A stretch of DNA of 64,000 nt from Marivirga arenosa (lineage in GTDB: Bacteria > Bacteroidota > Bacteroidia > Cytophagales > Cyclobacteriaceae): the NCBI RefSeq assembly GCF_030503895.2, contig NZ_CP129970.2, forward strand, positions 1,800,001 to 1,864,000. The letters are read 5' to 3'. The notes beneath the pieces were generated by a model, which worked only from the letters and a program-made list of their open reading frames with translations, did not search any database and had not been told where the DNA came from. The position numbers were made by a program, and so were the translations under genes. This document shows positions 47,070 through 56,393 of the stretch, one piece after another (position 1 is the first letter of the stretch; each line of letters starts with the position of its first letter).

Positions 47070-47741
47070 ATGGCCTATTTTAGTAATGATTTTATTAATT
47101 TTTTCGAAGAGTTAGCTGAGAATAACCATAAAGAATGGTTTGATGAGAATAGAAAAAGATACGAAAAGGAGGTTAAAGATCCTTTTAAATCCTTCATTGC
47201 TGATTTGATTTTAGCAGTACAGGAATTTGATCCTGAAATCATGATAAAACCAAAGGATGCAATTTTTAGAATTAATCGTGACATTCGTTTTTCTAAAAAT
47301 AAGCAACCCTACAAAAATAATGTAGCGGCCTACATTTCAAGAAGCTCTAAAAAGGAGCAGTTTCCAGGATATTATGTTCATTTAGATGCTAAAGGAATTT
47401 GGTTAGGAGGAGGTTTGTATGACTTATCTACTGAAAATATCTATAAGGTAAGGCAGGAGATTTTATACAATGAAAATGAAATAAATGAAGTCATGAGAAA
47501 TTCAGATTTTAAAAAGGAATTTAGAGGGCTTCAAGGTAATAAAAACAAAATATTAAAACCGCCATATAAAGAATATGGAGATCAAATTCCGCTTTTGTAT
47601 AACAAGCAGTTTTATTTTATGAGTCAATACGGAAAAGATAAAATCACCTCAAATAATTTGGTATCCTTTTGTGCGGATAAGTTTCAAAAAGCCTATCCGG
47701 TAAATAAATTTTTAAGGCAAGCGGTAGAGGAGGTTGAATAA
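47070..47741 (+). CDS. DUF2461 (TIGR02453-family) protein
   Basis: 223 residues. Signature pieces are FFEELAENNHKEWFDENRKRY, FRINRDIRFSKNKQPYKNNV and GGGLYDLSTENIYKVRQEI. Widely distributed in Bacteroidota and Proteobacteria; biochemical function unknown. It stands alone. Confidence 0.9.
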   Translation: MAYFSNDFINFFEELAENNHKEWFDENRKRYEKEVKDPFKSFIADLILAVQEFDPEIMIKPKDAIFRINRDIRFSKNKQPYKNNVAAYISRSSKKEQFPGYYVHLDAKGIWLGGGLYDLSTENIYKVRQEILYNENEINEVMRNSDFKKEFRGLQGNKNKILKPPYKEYGDQIPLLYNKQFYFMSQYGKDKITSNNLVSFCADKFQKAYPVNKFLRQAVEEVE

Positions 47742-47914
47742 AGTTTAGTAGCTGAAGTCATGAATATTGTATAATCAGCCTGATACAGATTTAACAATAA
47801 ATTTTATTTGTTATACACAATACGACCAACCTTTAAAATTATAAGATTATATAAGAAAAATATAGGATGTAAAAACTATAGATTTTATAATTTTGTGCCC
47901 AGATAAAAATAAGA

Positions 47915-48550
47915 ATGAAGGAACTAAAGCATATTGCAATAGCGGGAAATATAGGTGCGGGTAAAACTACTTTAGCAAAAAAGTTATCACATCATTATGG
48001 ATGGAAAACAGAATTTGAAGCAGTAGAGGAGAATCCATATTTGGTGGATTTTTATGATGATATGAAGCAATGGGCTTTTCACTTACAGGTTTATTTTTTG
48101 AATAGCAGACTGAATCAGGTTAAAAGAATTAGGAAAAGTGATCATACAGTAGTTCAGGACAGATCTATTTATGAGGATTGCCATGTATTTGCTAAAAATC
48201 TTCATGAATCAGGTAATATGTCGGATCGAGATTATCATAATTACCTGGAGCTTTTCTATTCTATGTCTCCTGTAATTACTCCTCCAGATTTACTAATTTA
48301 TTTAAGAGCCGACATTCCTAAGCTAGTTGGGCAAATAGAAAAAAGAGGTAGAGAATACGAGGAAACAATCCGAATCGAATACCTAAAAAATCTTAACAAA
48401 CATTACGAAGCTTGGGTAAAGAATTACGATAAAGGCAAGCTTATAATTATAGACGTTAATCAGCTAGATTATTTAAATAATGTAGAAGATTTTGCTTTAA
48501 TCGTGAGTAAAATTGATACTGAAGTTCACGGTTTATTTTCTCAACATTAA
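47915..48550 (+). CDS. Deoxynucleoside kinase
   Basis: 211 residues. Salvage kinase phosphorylating deoxyadenosine or deoxyguanosine. P-loop AGNIGAGKTTLAKKL (residues 10-24), the ERS/DRS motif VVQDRSIYEDCHVFA, the substrate-side DLLIYLRADIPKLVGQIEKRGREYE lid region with the conserved R-x-R-x-x-E. The precise nucleoside cannot be told. A TAATTTTG box lies at 47888-47895, 20 bp before the ATG, without a good -33 TTG. Confidence 0.92.
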   Translation: MKELKHIAIAGNIGAGKTTLAKKLSHHYGWKTEFEAVEENPYLVDFYDDMKQWAFHLQVYFLNSRLNQVKRIRKSDHTVVQDRSIYEDCHVFAKNLHESGNMSDRDYHNYLELFYSMSPVITPPDLLIYLRADIPKLVGQIEKRGREYEETIRIEYLKNLNKHYEAWVKNYDKGKLIIIDVNQLDYLNNVEDFALIVSKIDTEVHGLFSQH

Positions 48551-48625
48551 TCCCTATTAATTCTTCAGCATAATTAATTTTAATAACTTTAGGATTTAAT
48601 CCAATTGTAAGAATTAACGTTATTT

Positions 48626-49834
48626 ATGCTGAAATTAGGAATCATTCGAGAGGATAAAATACCGGTTGATAAACGCTCACCACTAACGCCTGCTCAATGT
48701 CAAGAAGTTGCCAATAAGTTTAATGTTGACGTAAAAGTTCAGAAAAGTGAGGTTAGGATTTTTCAAGCTGAGGAATATCTACAACATGGAATTGAAGTAG
48801 TAGAAGATATAAGCGATTGTGATATCCTTTTAGGAGTAAAAGAAGTTCCTACCGAAAAACTTATTGAAGGAAAAACGTATTTCTTTTTTTCACATACTAT
48901 AAAAGAGCAAGAGTATAATAGAGAACTTTTACAAACCATTCTTGAAAAGAAAATAAAGCTAGTTGACTATGAATGTTTATTAGACCCAAAAACTAATCAA
49001 AGAATAGTTGCTTTTGGAAGATTTGCAGGTATAGTAGGAGCATATAATACCATATGGACTTTTGGAAAACGATATAATCTATTCAATTTAAGGAGAGCAA
49101 ATGAATGTTTCGATCTTGATGATATGAAATCGGAATATGAAAAAGTTAAATTACCTTCTATTAAGATTGCGATAACAGGTGGGGGTAGAGTGGCAAAGGG
49201 AGCAATGGAGGTAATGTATGGAATGGATATACTTCAAGTTACTCCTTACGAGTTTTTAAATGAACGATTTGACAGGCCTGTTTTTGCTCAGTTAAATAGT
49301 CATACTTACCATGTTAAGAGAGATGGAAGCCCTTATAACAGAAACGAATTCCATGAAAATCCAGGCTTGTATGAGGGCGATTTTATGAAATATGCTAAAG
49401 TGGCGGATGTTTTAATTGCTGGTGCTTTTTGGGATCCTCGAGCTCCTATGCTTTTTACAAAGGAGGATGCCATGCGTCCGGAGTTTAAAATTAGGATAAT
49501 TGGAGATATCACTTGTGACATAGAAGGCTCTATTCCAAGTACAAAAAAGCCGGCTACTATAGATGACCCAGTATATGATTATAATCCTAATACTGATACA
49601 ATAGAGCCAGAATTTAGTGTAGAGAGCAACATTACCGTTATGGCGGTTGATAATTTACCATGTGAACTCCCTAGAGATGCGTCTGAAAGTTTTGGAAATG
49701 AGCTAATTGAAAACGTTCTTCCGCACTTACTTAAGGGCGATACCCAACAAGTTATCAAAAATGCTACAATTGCAGAGAATGGACAATTGAATGATAATTA
49801 TAAATATTTACAAGGATTTGTTGATGGGGAGTGA
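48626..49834 (+). CDS. Lysine-ketoglutarate-reductase-like NAD(P)-dependent oxidoreductase
   Basis: 402 residues. The fold is that of alanine dehydrogenase/transhydrogenase N- and C-domains: LGIIREDKIPVDKRSPLTP, FFFSHTIKEQEYN, LVDYECLLDPKTNQRIVAFGRFAGIVGAYNT, then a Rossmann motif IAITGGGRVAKGAMEVM near 178-194 and NGQLNDNYKYLQGF at the end. The order and wording of these motifs follow the lysine-ketoglutarate-reductase half of eukaryotic AASS (saccharopine-forming). No saccharopine dehydrogenase half or gene is adjacent. The reaction is inferred. Confidence 0.72.
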   Translation: MLKLGIIREDKIPVDKRSPLTPAQCQEVANKFNVDVKVQKSEVRIFQAEEYLQHGIEVVEDISDCDILLGVKEVPTEKLIEGKTYFFFSHTIKEQEYNRELLQTILEKKIKLVDYECLLDPKTNQRIVAFGRFAGIVGAYNTIWTFGKRYNLFNLRRANECFDLDDMKSEYEKVKLPSIKIAITGGGRVAKGAMEVMYGMDILQVTPYEFLNERFDRPVFAQLNSHTYHVKRDGSPYNRNEFHENPGLYEGDFMKYAKVADVLIAGAFWDPRAPMLFTKEDAMRPEFKIRIIGDITCDIEGSIPSTKKPATIDDPVYDYNPNTDTIEPEFSVESNITVMAVDNLPCELPRDASESFGNELIENVLPHLLKGDTQQVIKNATIAENGQLNDNYKYLQGFVDGE

Positions 49835-49856
49835 AAATATCTCCCTTTATTTTTCC
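49826..49856. terminator. Terminator between convergent genes
   Basis: GGGAG (49827-49831) and CTCCC (49841-49845) with a nine-base loop, followed by TTTATTTTT. It ends the LKR-like transcript; the convergent small gene ends at 49847. Confidence 0.6.
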
Positions 49857-50062
49857 ATTAGTTCACTTAGTGTTTTACTAATTTTTCCACTAGAAATGGT
49901 TTCTATACAACAAAAATTTCCTTCTTCCCACCTAATTTCTTTCACATCAGCTTGAAATGCAGTAGCATCTTCTATGCTGAAGTTTCTAATCATCTCATTT
50001 TTACTTTCTGCTTTTATTTCTTTTGTTGAATCATCATTAAAAACAATCGTAAATTTTGGCAT
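49847..50062 (-). CDS. Small hypothetical protein
   Basis: 71 residues when started at the ATG at 50062; a TTG nine bases earlier would add three residues. Short alternating strands (KFTIVFNDDSTKEIKAES) and a helix, with a CC pair (NFCCIETI). No family recognised. It lies between two terminators or gaps and looks like a single gene. Confidence 0.55.
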   Translation of the reverse strand: MPKFTIVFNDDSTKEIKAESKNEMIRNFSIEDATAFQADVKEIRWEEGNFCCIETISSGKISKTLSELMEK

Positions 50063-50230
50063 AGGTATCAATTTTTAAAACTGATATTAATAAGCCTTGT
50101 ATAATGAGATTGTTTATAGGATGTAATATTTATATGGAAATTTTTCCATGAAGCCACATAATATTTCGATAAATAAAAGGGTATAAACGAAAAATTCTCA
50201 ATTTTTTTTAAAATAGGAAATAAGGAATCT

Positions 50231-51127
50231 CTAGTTTATTTGGCCAGCCAAAATTTCAATACCTTCTTTAAATGAATGTGGTTTATAACCTAAAATGTTT
50301 TTGGCCTTATCTAAAATAAAACCAGTTTTAGGAGGTCTTTTAGCTGTTTGCTTAAACTTAGTGCTATCTGTTTTAGTCATACTGTCCGTAGGAAGTTTAA
50401 AGAATTCAGCCGTGGAAATGGCCATTTCATATGGTGTTAATAAATCATCACCTGAAATGTTAAAGATACCAGTAGCTTTTTGCTCAGCAATTAATAAGCA
50501 ACCTTGCGCCAGATCTTCAGCGAGTGTTGGGGTTCTCCACTGGTCATCTACTACCTGAATTTCTTTACCCTCTTCAAGAGATTTTTTGACCCATAAAATG
50601 ATATTACTTCTACTCATGTCATGCGCTATACCATACACTAAAACAGTTCTGGCTATAGCCCACTCAATATTGCTTCCTTCAATTAATTTTTCTGCTGCCA
50701 ATTTGCTTTCACCATAATAGCTCACAGGATTAGCTTCAGCTTCTTCTGAATACGGGCCATCCTCACCATCAAAAATAAAATCAGTAGATAAATGTAAAAG
50801 GAATGAATTATTTTGTTCACAAGCTTCAATTAAATACTCAACAGCGGTAACATTTAGTTGCCAACAATCTTCCTTTTCTGTTTCACATTGATCCACATTG
50901 GTCATTGCAGCTGTATTAATGACAACATTTGGCTGATGAGTTTTTATACAGTTTAAGACTTGATTTTTATCTGTTATGTCAAGACTTTCAAATTGATATA
51001 GATCACTTGCTGGTAAACGGTTTTTTCCTCTTGCAGTAGCTACCAGTTGATGATCTGTTTGCTCAGTTATAAGTTTAACTAATTTTTGACCTAATAATCC
51101 ATTTGAGCCTGTTAGCAGAATTTTCAT
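50231..51127 (-). CDS. RmlD-like sugar-nucleotide reductase (SDR family)
   Basis: 298 residues. Extended SDR fold: TGSNGLLGQKLVKL (NAD(P) site, residues 6-19), NVVINTAAMTNVDQCE, FDGEDGPYSEEAEANP and YGESKLAAE with the catalytic Tyr-x3-Lys. This pattern is that of dTDP-4-dehydrorhamnose reductase (RmlD/RfbD), but no rml genes are nearby, and the family has several relatives. It overlaps the upstream cyclophilin gene by four bases. Confidence 0.82.
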   Translation of the reverse strand: MKILLTGSNGLLGQKLVKLITEQTDHQLVATARGKNRLPASDLYQFESLDITDKNQVLNCIKTHQPNVVINTAAMTNVDQCETEKEDCWQLNVTAVEYLIEACEQNNSFLLHLSTDFIFDGEDGPYSEEAEANPVSYYGESKLAAEKLIEGSNIEWAIARTVLVYGIAHDMSRSNIILWVKKSLEEGKEIQVVDDQWRTPTLAEDLAQGCLLIAEQKATGIFNISGDDLLTPYEMAISTAEFFKLPTDSMTKTDSTKFKQTAKRPPKTGFILDKAKNILGYKPHSFKEGIEILAGQIN

Positions 51128-51999
51128 TTTTCTTCGCTTGGATATTCGTAACCGTATTGTTCAGTAATTTTCTTTTTAGACATTTTTTCAACTTCCGCTG
51201 TCATATAAATGTCTTTAACAGGTTTATCTGCACCAGCAGTCCTCACCGAAGCAATAGAATCGATCACATTTAAGCCTTCGACCACTCTTCCAAAAACTGT
51301 ATATTCTCCATCTAAGTGAGGCGCACCTCCAATATTGGCATAATCTTCGATTTGACTCTGATTGAATTCATATAATTCAATCTTGCCAAATTCTTTTTCA
51401 ACTAATGAATCTGCTATCGTTTCCATGAAGTTTTGCAATCCTTCCATATCCTGGGCCTTTTGCATTTCAATCACCTCATTTCTTAAAGTAGCATATTTTT
51501 TCATGCCTAAAAGCTCACGTAATTTCATTTGCTTTTGCTGATGAGCTCTACCCTCAGACATTTGCTTTAGGTCACTTTCTTCGAATTTTTGTCCATGAAC
51601 AATGTAGAACTGAGATCCACTAGATTTTCGTTCAGGGTTGATTTGGTCACCTTGTCTTGCAGCAGCTAAAGCCCCTTTTACATGCCAAAAGTCAGGTTGA
51701 ATTTCTGCCTCGATAGTGTAGTTTACCTTATCCTCATCCTCAATATTTTTTTTCTGATTTACATCACCACCTTGAACCATAAAGTTTTCAATCACTCTAT
51801 GAAATATAGTGCTGTCATATTTTCCTGATTCAACTAGTTTTATGAAATTCTGCTTATGTTTTGGTGTTTCTTCGTACAAAATGGCTTTCATATCACCATA
51901 TTCTGTATGTAATACAATCACAGAATCTTTTGAAGTTTGGCAAGAGGCAAATAAAGTGATAAATAAAACTGTAGTCAGTATTAAATTTTTGTATTTCAT
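51124..51999 (-). CDS. Lipoprotein cyclophilin (peptidyl-prolyl isomerase) with an insert
   Basis: 291 residues. Lipobox LFASC (C20), so it sits on a membrane. The cyclophilin core is split: FHRVIENFMVQGGDV and SSGSQFYIVHG come first (67-136), a helical, charged insert of about 75 residues follows (about 139-213), and then GGAPHLDGEYTVFGRVVEG and VIDSIASV close the domain. Active-site Arg of FHRVI is present. It assists folding in the periplasm. It shares an operon with the RmlD-like gene downstream. Confidence 0.9.
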   Translation of the reverse strand: MKYKNLILTTVLFITLFASCQTSKDSVIVLHTEYGDMKAILYEETPKHKQNFIKLVESGKYDSTIFHRVIENFMVQGGDVNQKKNIEDEDKVNYTIEAEIQPDFWHVKGALAAARQGDQINPERKSSGSQFYIVHGQKFEESDLKQMSEGRAHQQKQMKLRELLGMKKYATLRNEVIEMQKAQDMEGLQNFMETIADSLVEKEFGKIELYEFNQSQIEDYANIGGAPHLDGEYTVFGRVVEGLNVIDSIASVRTAGADKPVKDIYMTAEVEKMSKKKITEQYGYEYPSEEK

Positions 52000-52006
52000 G
52001 GTATAG

Positions 52007-52939
52007 TTATTCAGAAAGTTGTTCTCTTATTTCTTTTAATATTTTGTCCCCCCCTTTTTTAAGGACTTGTTTTGCGATAAGGTTCCCTAACTCTTCAGCT
52101 CTAGAAGCTTCATCTGTCAGTTTCAGTGATATTCTTTCTTTTCCATTAAGACTGATTATCCCTGCTTCCATTTCAATGGAATTACCCTCTAGTTGAGCCA
52201 GACCAAATACTGGAATGCTGCAGCCGCCTTGTAAGTATTTTAAATAGGCTCTTTCTGCTCTTAGGCAATATTCTGTTTGCTTATGATTTAAAGCAAATCT
52301 TAAAATGTCTTTCTTTTCTTGGTCAATTGTTTTATGTACTTCTATGGCTACTGAGCCTTGACCAACCGCAGGGATAAATTCCTTTGTTGAGAGTTCAAGC
52401 TTTATTTTCTCATCATAATTCATTCTATGTACACCAGCATAGGCTAATAAAATGGCATCACATAGTCCTTCTTCCATTTTTCGAATTCTGGTTTGAAGGT
52501 TTCCACGAATATCAACTGTTTTAACGTGCGGATAGAAGTGTTTTAAAGTAGCAATTCTTCTGGTTGAAGAAGTTCCGATTACAATTGGATTTTCTTTATT
52601 ATAAAAATCAATAGAATCTTTATGAGATACTAATACATCATTAACTTTTTCTCTTTCAGTAAAGGCAATTAATTCAAATCCGGTCGGTAATTCAGATTGC
52701 ATATCCTTAGCGCTATGAACTGCGATATCTATATTTCCTTCAGCAAGTTGTGCTTCTATTTCTTCGGTAAACACACCTTTACTTCCTATTTTAGAAATAG
52801 CAACATCTAAAATTTTATCACCTTTGGTTTCAATGATTTTGATTTCAGCACTATGACCTGCTTTTTCTAGTTTATTTTTAACGTATTCGGCTTGCCATAA
52901 GGCCAGTTTGCTTCCTCTAGTTCCAATTCTAATGTTCAT
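52007..52939 (-). CDS. hemC: Hydroxymethylbilane synthase
   Basis: Joins four porphobilinogen units in heme synthesis. 310 residues. NIRIGTRGSKLALWQAEYV at the start, the catalytic Asp region AVHSAKDMQSELP and the dipyrromethane-cofactor cysteine in LQGGCSIPVFG are all present. It sits between the retropepsin-like gene and the cyclophilin gene, seven bases apart on each side. hemD is at the other end of the window. Confidence 0.96.
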   Translation of the reverse strand: MNIRIGTRGSKLALWQAEYVKNKLEKAGHSAEIKIIETKGDKILDVAISKIGSKGVFTEEIEAQLAEGNIDIAVHSAKDMQSELPTGFELIAFTEREKVNDVLVSHKDSIDFYNKENPIVIGTSSTRRIATLKHFYPHVKTVDIRGNLQTRIRKMEEGLCDAILLAYAGVHRMNYDEKIKLELSTKEFIPAVGQGSVAIEVHKTIDQEKKDILRFALNHKQTEYCLRAERAYLKYLQGGCSIPVFGLAQLEGNSIEMEAGIISLNGKERISLKLTDEASRAEELGNLIAKQVLKKGGDKILKEIREQLSE

Positions 52940-52946
52940 TTCCCTT

Positions 52947-53393
52947 TTATGATTTTTGATTGTATTGGAAAGAAAGATTTTCTTCTGCTACATCCACCAC
53001 AAATCTACCACTCAATAATTTCCTACCCAATAAAATGGGGTTTTTCATATGACTACGATCTGAAAGAGAAAATTCAGTATTGTAAATTTTATTGAAGATT
53101 TTGACTTTTGTTTTAATAATATAACGCTCTTGTACCTGACCATTCGAACTTCTGATCTTTTTCAATTTGAAATCAGAAGTCCTGAATTTGCGAGCTTTCA
53201 TGCCTTCACCTAGTCTTTTACCACTAATGGTATAGACTAAAAAATCAGCATTGTCTTCTTTTTCTAGATGTATTTTTGAACAATGTATAGCAGAAGTATA
53301 AGCGCCAGTATCAATTTTTGCCTGGACGTTTACTAAGCCTAATTCAGGTAGGCTTATTTTGTCAACTCTGCCTATAGTTCTCTTTTGCTTCAA
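52947..53393 (-). CDS. Retropepsin-like RimK/LysX-associated protein (PF05618)
   Basis: 148 residues. The motif AKIDTGAYTSAIHCSKI carries the D-T-G-A active-site signature of retropepsin-like aspartic proteases, and PILLGRKLLSGRFVVDV closes the fold. In other bacteria such proteins are linked to RimK-type ligases, none of which lies here. The start must be TTG at 53393: an in-frame stop lies six bases upstream and no ATG precedes the catalytic region. It precedes hemC. Confidence 0.85.
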   Translation of the reverse strand: MKQKRTIGRVDKISLPELGLVNVQAKIDTGAYTSAIHCSKIHLEKEDNADFLVYTISGKRLGEGMKARKFRTSDFKLKKIRSSNGQVQERYIIKTKVKIFNKIYNTEFSLSDRSHMKNPILLGRKLLSGRFVVDVAEENLSFQYNQKS

Positions 53394-53423
53394 TTTTTAA
53401 AATAGAGGATTAGTCTGATAAGA

Positions 53424-54086
53424 TTAAGATTTGAGTTCCGCTATTACAGTTCTTCCACCTTTTGTTTTATCACCAATATTTACTTTTACCTCAGCATCTA
53501 ATGGTAGGTATATATCAACTCTGGAACCAAATTTAATAAAACCAAACTCTCCACCTTGTTCTACAACATCACCTTCATTAACGTACCATTTGATTCTTCT
53601 TGCCATAGCTCCAGCGATTTGTCTAAAAAGTACTTCAATGCCACTTCCGTTTTCAACAACAATAGTAGTTCTTTCATTTTCCGTACTGGATTTAGGATGC
53701 CAAGCTACTAAATATTTACCCGCATGATATTTACAGAATTTCACTACACCAGAAATCGGACTTCTGTTTACATGCACATTTACGGGTGACATGAAAATGG
53801 AAATCTGCTTCCTTTTCTCATTAAAATATTCTGTTTCTTCCGTGTTTTCAATCACTACCACTTTTCCATCAGCTGGTGCCAAAACATGTTTGTCATTCTT
53901 ATTGATGATGAATTTTGGATTTCTGAAAAACTGAAGTATTAACAAATAAACTACAATTAATATGATTAATATTCCATCATTTACCCATTGTGGAGTATTT
54001 AACACATATTCAAATAAGAAAAATATACCAATGAATATAATCAGCGAAAAGAACAATATTTTTCTTCCTTCTTTATGTAAAGTCAT
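53424..54086 (-). CDS. psd: Phosphatidylserine decarboxylase family protein
   Basis: Makes phosphatidylethanolamine. 220 residues: two hydrophobic N-terminal segments (about 11-50), then the compact catalytic domain. The pyruvoyl-forming serine is expected in FIKFGSRVDIYLP near the C-terminus (FGS in place of the more common LGST), and VNVHVNRSPISGVV matches the family's metal/His region. It is the short, archaetidylserine-type form. It precedes the retropepsin-like gene by 30 bp. Confidence 0.9.
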   Translation of the reverse strand: MTLHKEGRKILFFSLIIFIGIFFLFEYVLNTPQWVNDGILIILIVVYLLILQFFRNPKFIINKNDKHVLAPADGKVVVIENTEETEYFNEKRKQISIFMSPVNVHVNRSPISGVVKFCKYHAGKYLVAWHPKSSTENERTTIVVENGSGIEVLFRQIAGAMARRIKWYVNEGDVVEQGGEFGFIKFGSRVDIYLPLDAEVKVNIGDKTKGGRTVIAELKS

Positions 54087-54137
54087 AGCGTTAAATTATA
54101 TGAATTCTATTGAAGTTTTATTCACTTCTAATTCTAT

Positions 54138-54170
54138 TAAAAAAAGCGCAGATTTACTGCGCTTTTAAAT
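54138..54170 (-). terminator. Terminator after glutamate dehydrogenase
   Basis: AAAAGCGCAG (54142-54151) and CTGCGCTTTT (54157-54166) form a perfect 10-bp stem with a five-base loop. It lies 30 bp beyond the gdh stop on the minus strand, preceded (on that strand followed) by Ts. Confidence 0.85.
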
Positions 54171-54196
54171 ATATTAAAAATTATTTGGCTGATAAA

Positions 54197-55471
54197 TTAA
54201 TATCCACCTCTATATTTATAAGTCTGAGCTACTTTATCGATTGCAACAATGTATGCAGCAATTCTCATAGGTACGTCATAGTCAATAGAAGTTTTGTAAA
54301 CCACTTCAAAAGCATCTTTCATGATCCTATCAGAACGTCTGTTTACGCGTTCTCTTGTCCACTTATAACCTAATCTGTTTTGCACCCATTCGAAATATGA
54401 TACCGTAACACCACCAGCATTCGCTAAGATATCTGGAGCCACCATAATTCCATGTTCGTTAATAATGCTGTCTGCTTTTGCTGAAGTTGGTCCATTTGCA
54501 CCCTCAACAATCAGTTTAGCTTTTATTTTACCTGCATTATCATGTGTTATCACATCCTCTTTTGCAGCAGGAATTAATACATCAACCTCTAGGGTTAATA
54601 ATTCTTCATGTGCAATTTTTTCTGCACCATTAAAACCTTCTAAAGTACCGTTATTATTATTTCTGTATTCAATAGCTTCTTTAATGTTGATGCCTTTATC
54701 ATTGAAATATGCACCAGAAATATCGGATATTGCTTTGATAGTTGCACCTCTTTCTTCTAACAATAAAGCAGCAAAAGAACCAACATTTCCAAACCCTTGA
54801 ACAGCCATTGTAGCTTTATAAGGATTGATTTTCAGTTTTTCCATTGCAGCTAAAGCTGAAACCATTACACCACGTCCTGTAGCTTCTGTTCTACCTAATG
54901 AACCGCCTAATACCAATGGCTTACCGGTAACAACTGCGTTTACAGTCATACCTTTGGATCTTGAATAAGCATCCATCATCCACGCCATTTCTCTTGGGCC
55001 AGTCCCCATATCTGGTGCAGGAATATCTCTGTCTTCACCAAATACATCAACCATTGATTCTGTGTAGGCTCTGGTTAATCTTTCAATTTCACCAGCAGAC
55101 ATTGAACGTGGGTTACACTTAATACCTCCTTTGGCACCACCGTAAGGGATGTCAACTACCGCACATTTCCATGTCATCCATGCAGCAAGTGCTTTAACCT
55201 CATCGATATTCACACCCATATCATACCTTACACCACCTTTTGATGGGCCTAAGATAGTGGAGTGAATAACTCTGTAGCCTTCAAAAACTTGTATTGACCC
55301 ATCATCCATTGTTATTGGAAGATTTACTGTAACCTGACGAGCAGGTGACTTCAATACGTTGTAAATTTCATCATCTAAACCTAAATGTTGCGCAGCGATG
55401 TGGAATCGCGACATCATCGACTCAAAAGGGTTTTCTAAGTCTTTTATTGGAGCCGGTTCGATATATCCCAT
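54197..55471 (-). CDS. gdhA: Glu/Leu/Phe/Val dehydrogenase (probably glutamate dehydrogenase)
   Basis: 424 residues. Oxidative deamination of glutamate or reverse. Substrate region: MTWKCAVVDIPYGGAKGGIKCNP with the catalytic lysines, and the Asp of PAPDMGTG. NAD(P)-binding domain: AVQGFGNVGSFAALLL. The C-terminus ends VAQTYKYRGGY, the helix of hexameric GDH. Length fits the 420-residue hexameric type. It is a single gene with its own terminator. Confidence 0.9.
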   Translation of the reverse strand: MGYIEPAPIKDLENPFESMMSRFHIAAQHLGLDDEIYNVLKSPARQVTVNLPITMDDGSIQVFEGYRVIHSTILGPSKGGVRYDMGVNIDEVKALAAWMTWKCAVVDIPYGGAKGGIKCNPRSMSAGEIERLTRAYTESMVDVFGEDRDIPAPDMGTGPREMAWMMDAYSRSKGMTVNAVVTGKPLVLGGSLGRTEATGRGVMVSALAAMEKLKINPYKATMAVQGFGNVGSFAALLLEERGATIKAISDISGAYFNDKGINIKEAIEYRNNNNGTLEGFNGAEKIAHEELLTLEVDVLIPAAKEDVITHDNAGKIKAKLIVEGANGPTSAKADSIINEHGIMVAPDILANAGGVTVSYFEWVQNRLGYKWTRERVNRRSDRIMKDAFEVVYKTSIDYDVPMRIAAYIVAIDKVAQTYKYRGGY

Positions 55472-55559
55472 AGTAGTATTTGTTTTTATAAAAACTTGGA
55501 GGCGAAATTAACTATTTGTTATCTGATTTTTACTTTTTTATGTACTAATGTTGAAAAAA

Positions 55560-56393
55560 TCATTCAAAAAGCATTAAAAAAGCTGAAATAAATGGTGCAG
55601 ACAACAAAAGTCCATCAAATCTGTCTAAAAAGCCTCCGTGGCCCGGTATAACTGAGCCAGAATCTTTAATATCTATACTTCTTTTGAATAGAGATTCAAC
55701 TAAATCTCCATATGTTCCTGCTATTACGATTATTCCTGCAATGCAAAGCCATTGCCAATCTGCAATTTCATCGAAATTTGCAGCCATGATTATAGCAAAA
55801 ATAAATGCCAAAATTGTTCCACCTAAAGCCCCTTCCCAAGTCTTTTTGGGAGAGATCCTTTCAAACAACTTCCTTTTCCCAAATTTAACCCCTGCAAAAT
55901 AAGCGCCTGTATCGCTAGCCCAAAGTATGAATAATGCACCAATTATGATTTGAAAACTGTAGGTCCCATTATAAAAAACAGCTATATGCAGTAAAGAAAA
56001 AGGAGCGGCTACATAAATAATTCCTAAGAAAGTGTAGGCAATATTTGTGAAAGGTTTTTTATCATTTTTATTGTAAAGTTTTACAAAATAAACGGTTGAT
56101 GCTATTGGAGCAATTACAAAGTAAATCCTTGGATCAAGGTGTTCAGCCCTTACTAAAAATGTAATCGTATAGATTGATAATCCTGTGATTGTTCCCCAAA
56201 ACTTTAAAGGCAACATGCCATCAATTCCAACTAGTTTATAAAATTCAAGTTGGGTTAAGGCGCAGAGTATAAAAAACACTGCAAAATAGGTCCATTCACT
56301 ATAAATAATAGCCGAAAGAATAATTGCTACACCAAGAATAGCGGCAATAATCCTTTGAGTTAAATTATTGTATTTACTCAAATTTGATATCAT
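55560..56393 (-). CDS. cdsA: Phosphatidate cytidylyltransferase
   Basis: Makes CDP-diacylglycerol, the precursor of phosphatidylserine and -ethanolamine. 277 residues from the ATG at 56393 (an earlier TTG is unnecessary). About eight transmembrane helices and the signature SLFKRSIDIKDSGSVIPGHGG, LDRFDGLL near the end. It overlaps the DUF2007 gene by 20 bases. Confidence 0.93.
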   Translation of the reverse strand: MISNLSKYNNLTQRIIAAILGVAIILSAIIYSEWTYFAVFFILCALTQLEFYKLVGIDGMLPLKFWGTITGLSIYTITFLVRAEHLDPRIYFVIAPIASTVYFVKLYNKNDKKPFTNIAYTFLGIIYVAAPFSLLHIAVFYNGTYSFQIIIGALFILWASDTGAYFAGVKFGKRKLFERISPKKTWEGALGGTILAFIFAIIMAANFDEIADWQWLCIAGIIVIAGTYGDLVESLFKRSIDIKDSGSVIPGHGGFLDRFDGLLLSAPFISAFLMLFE

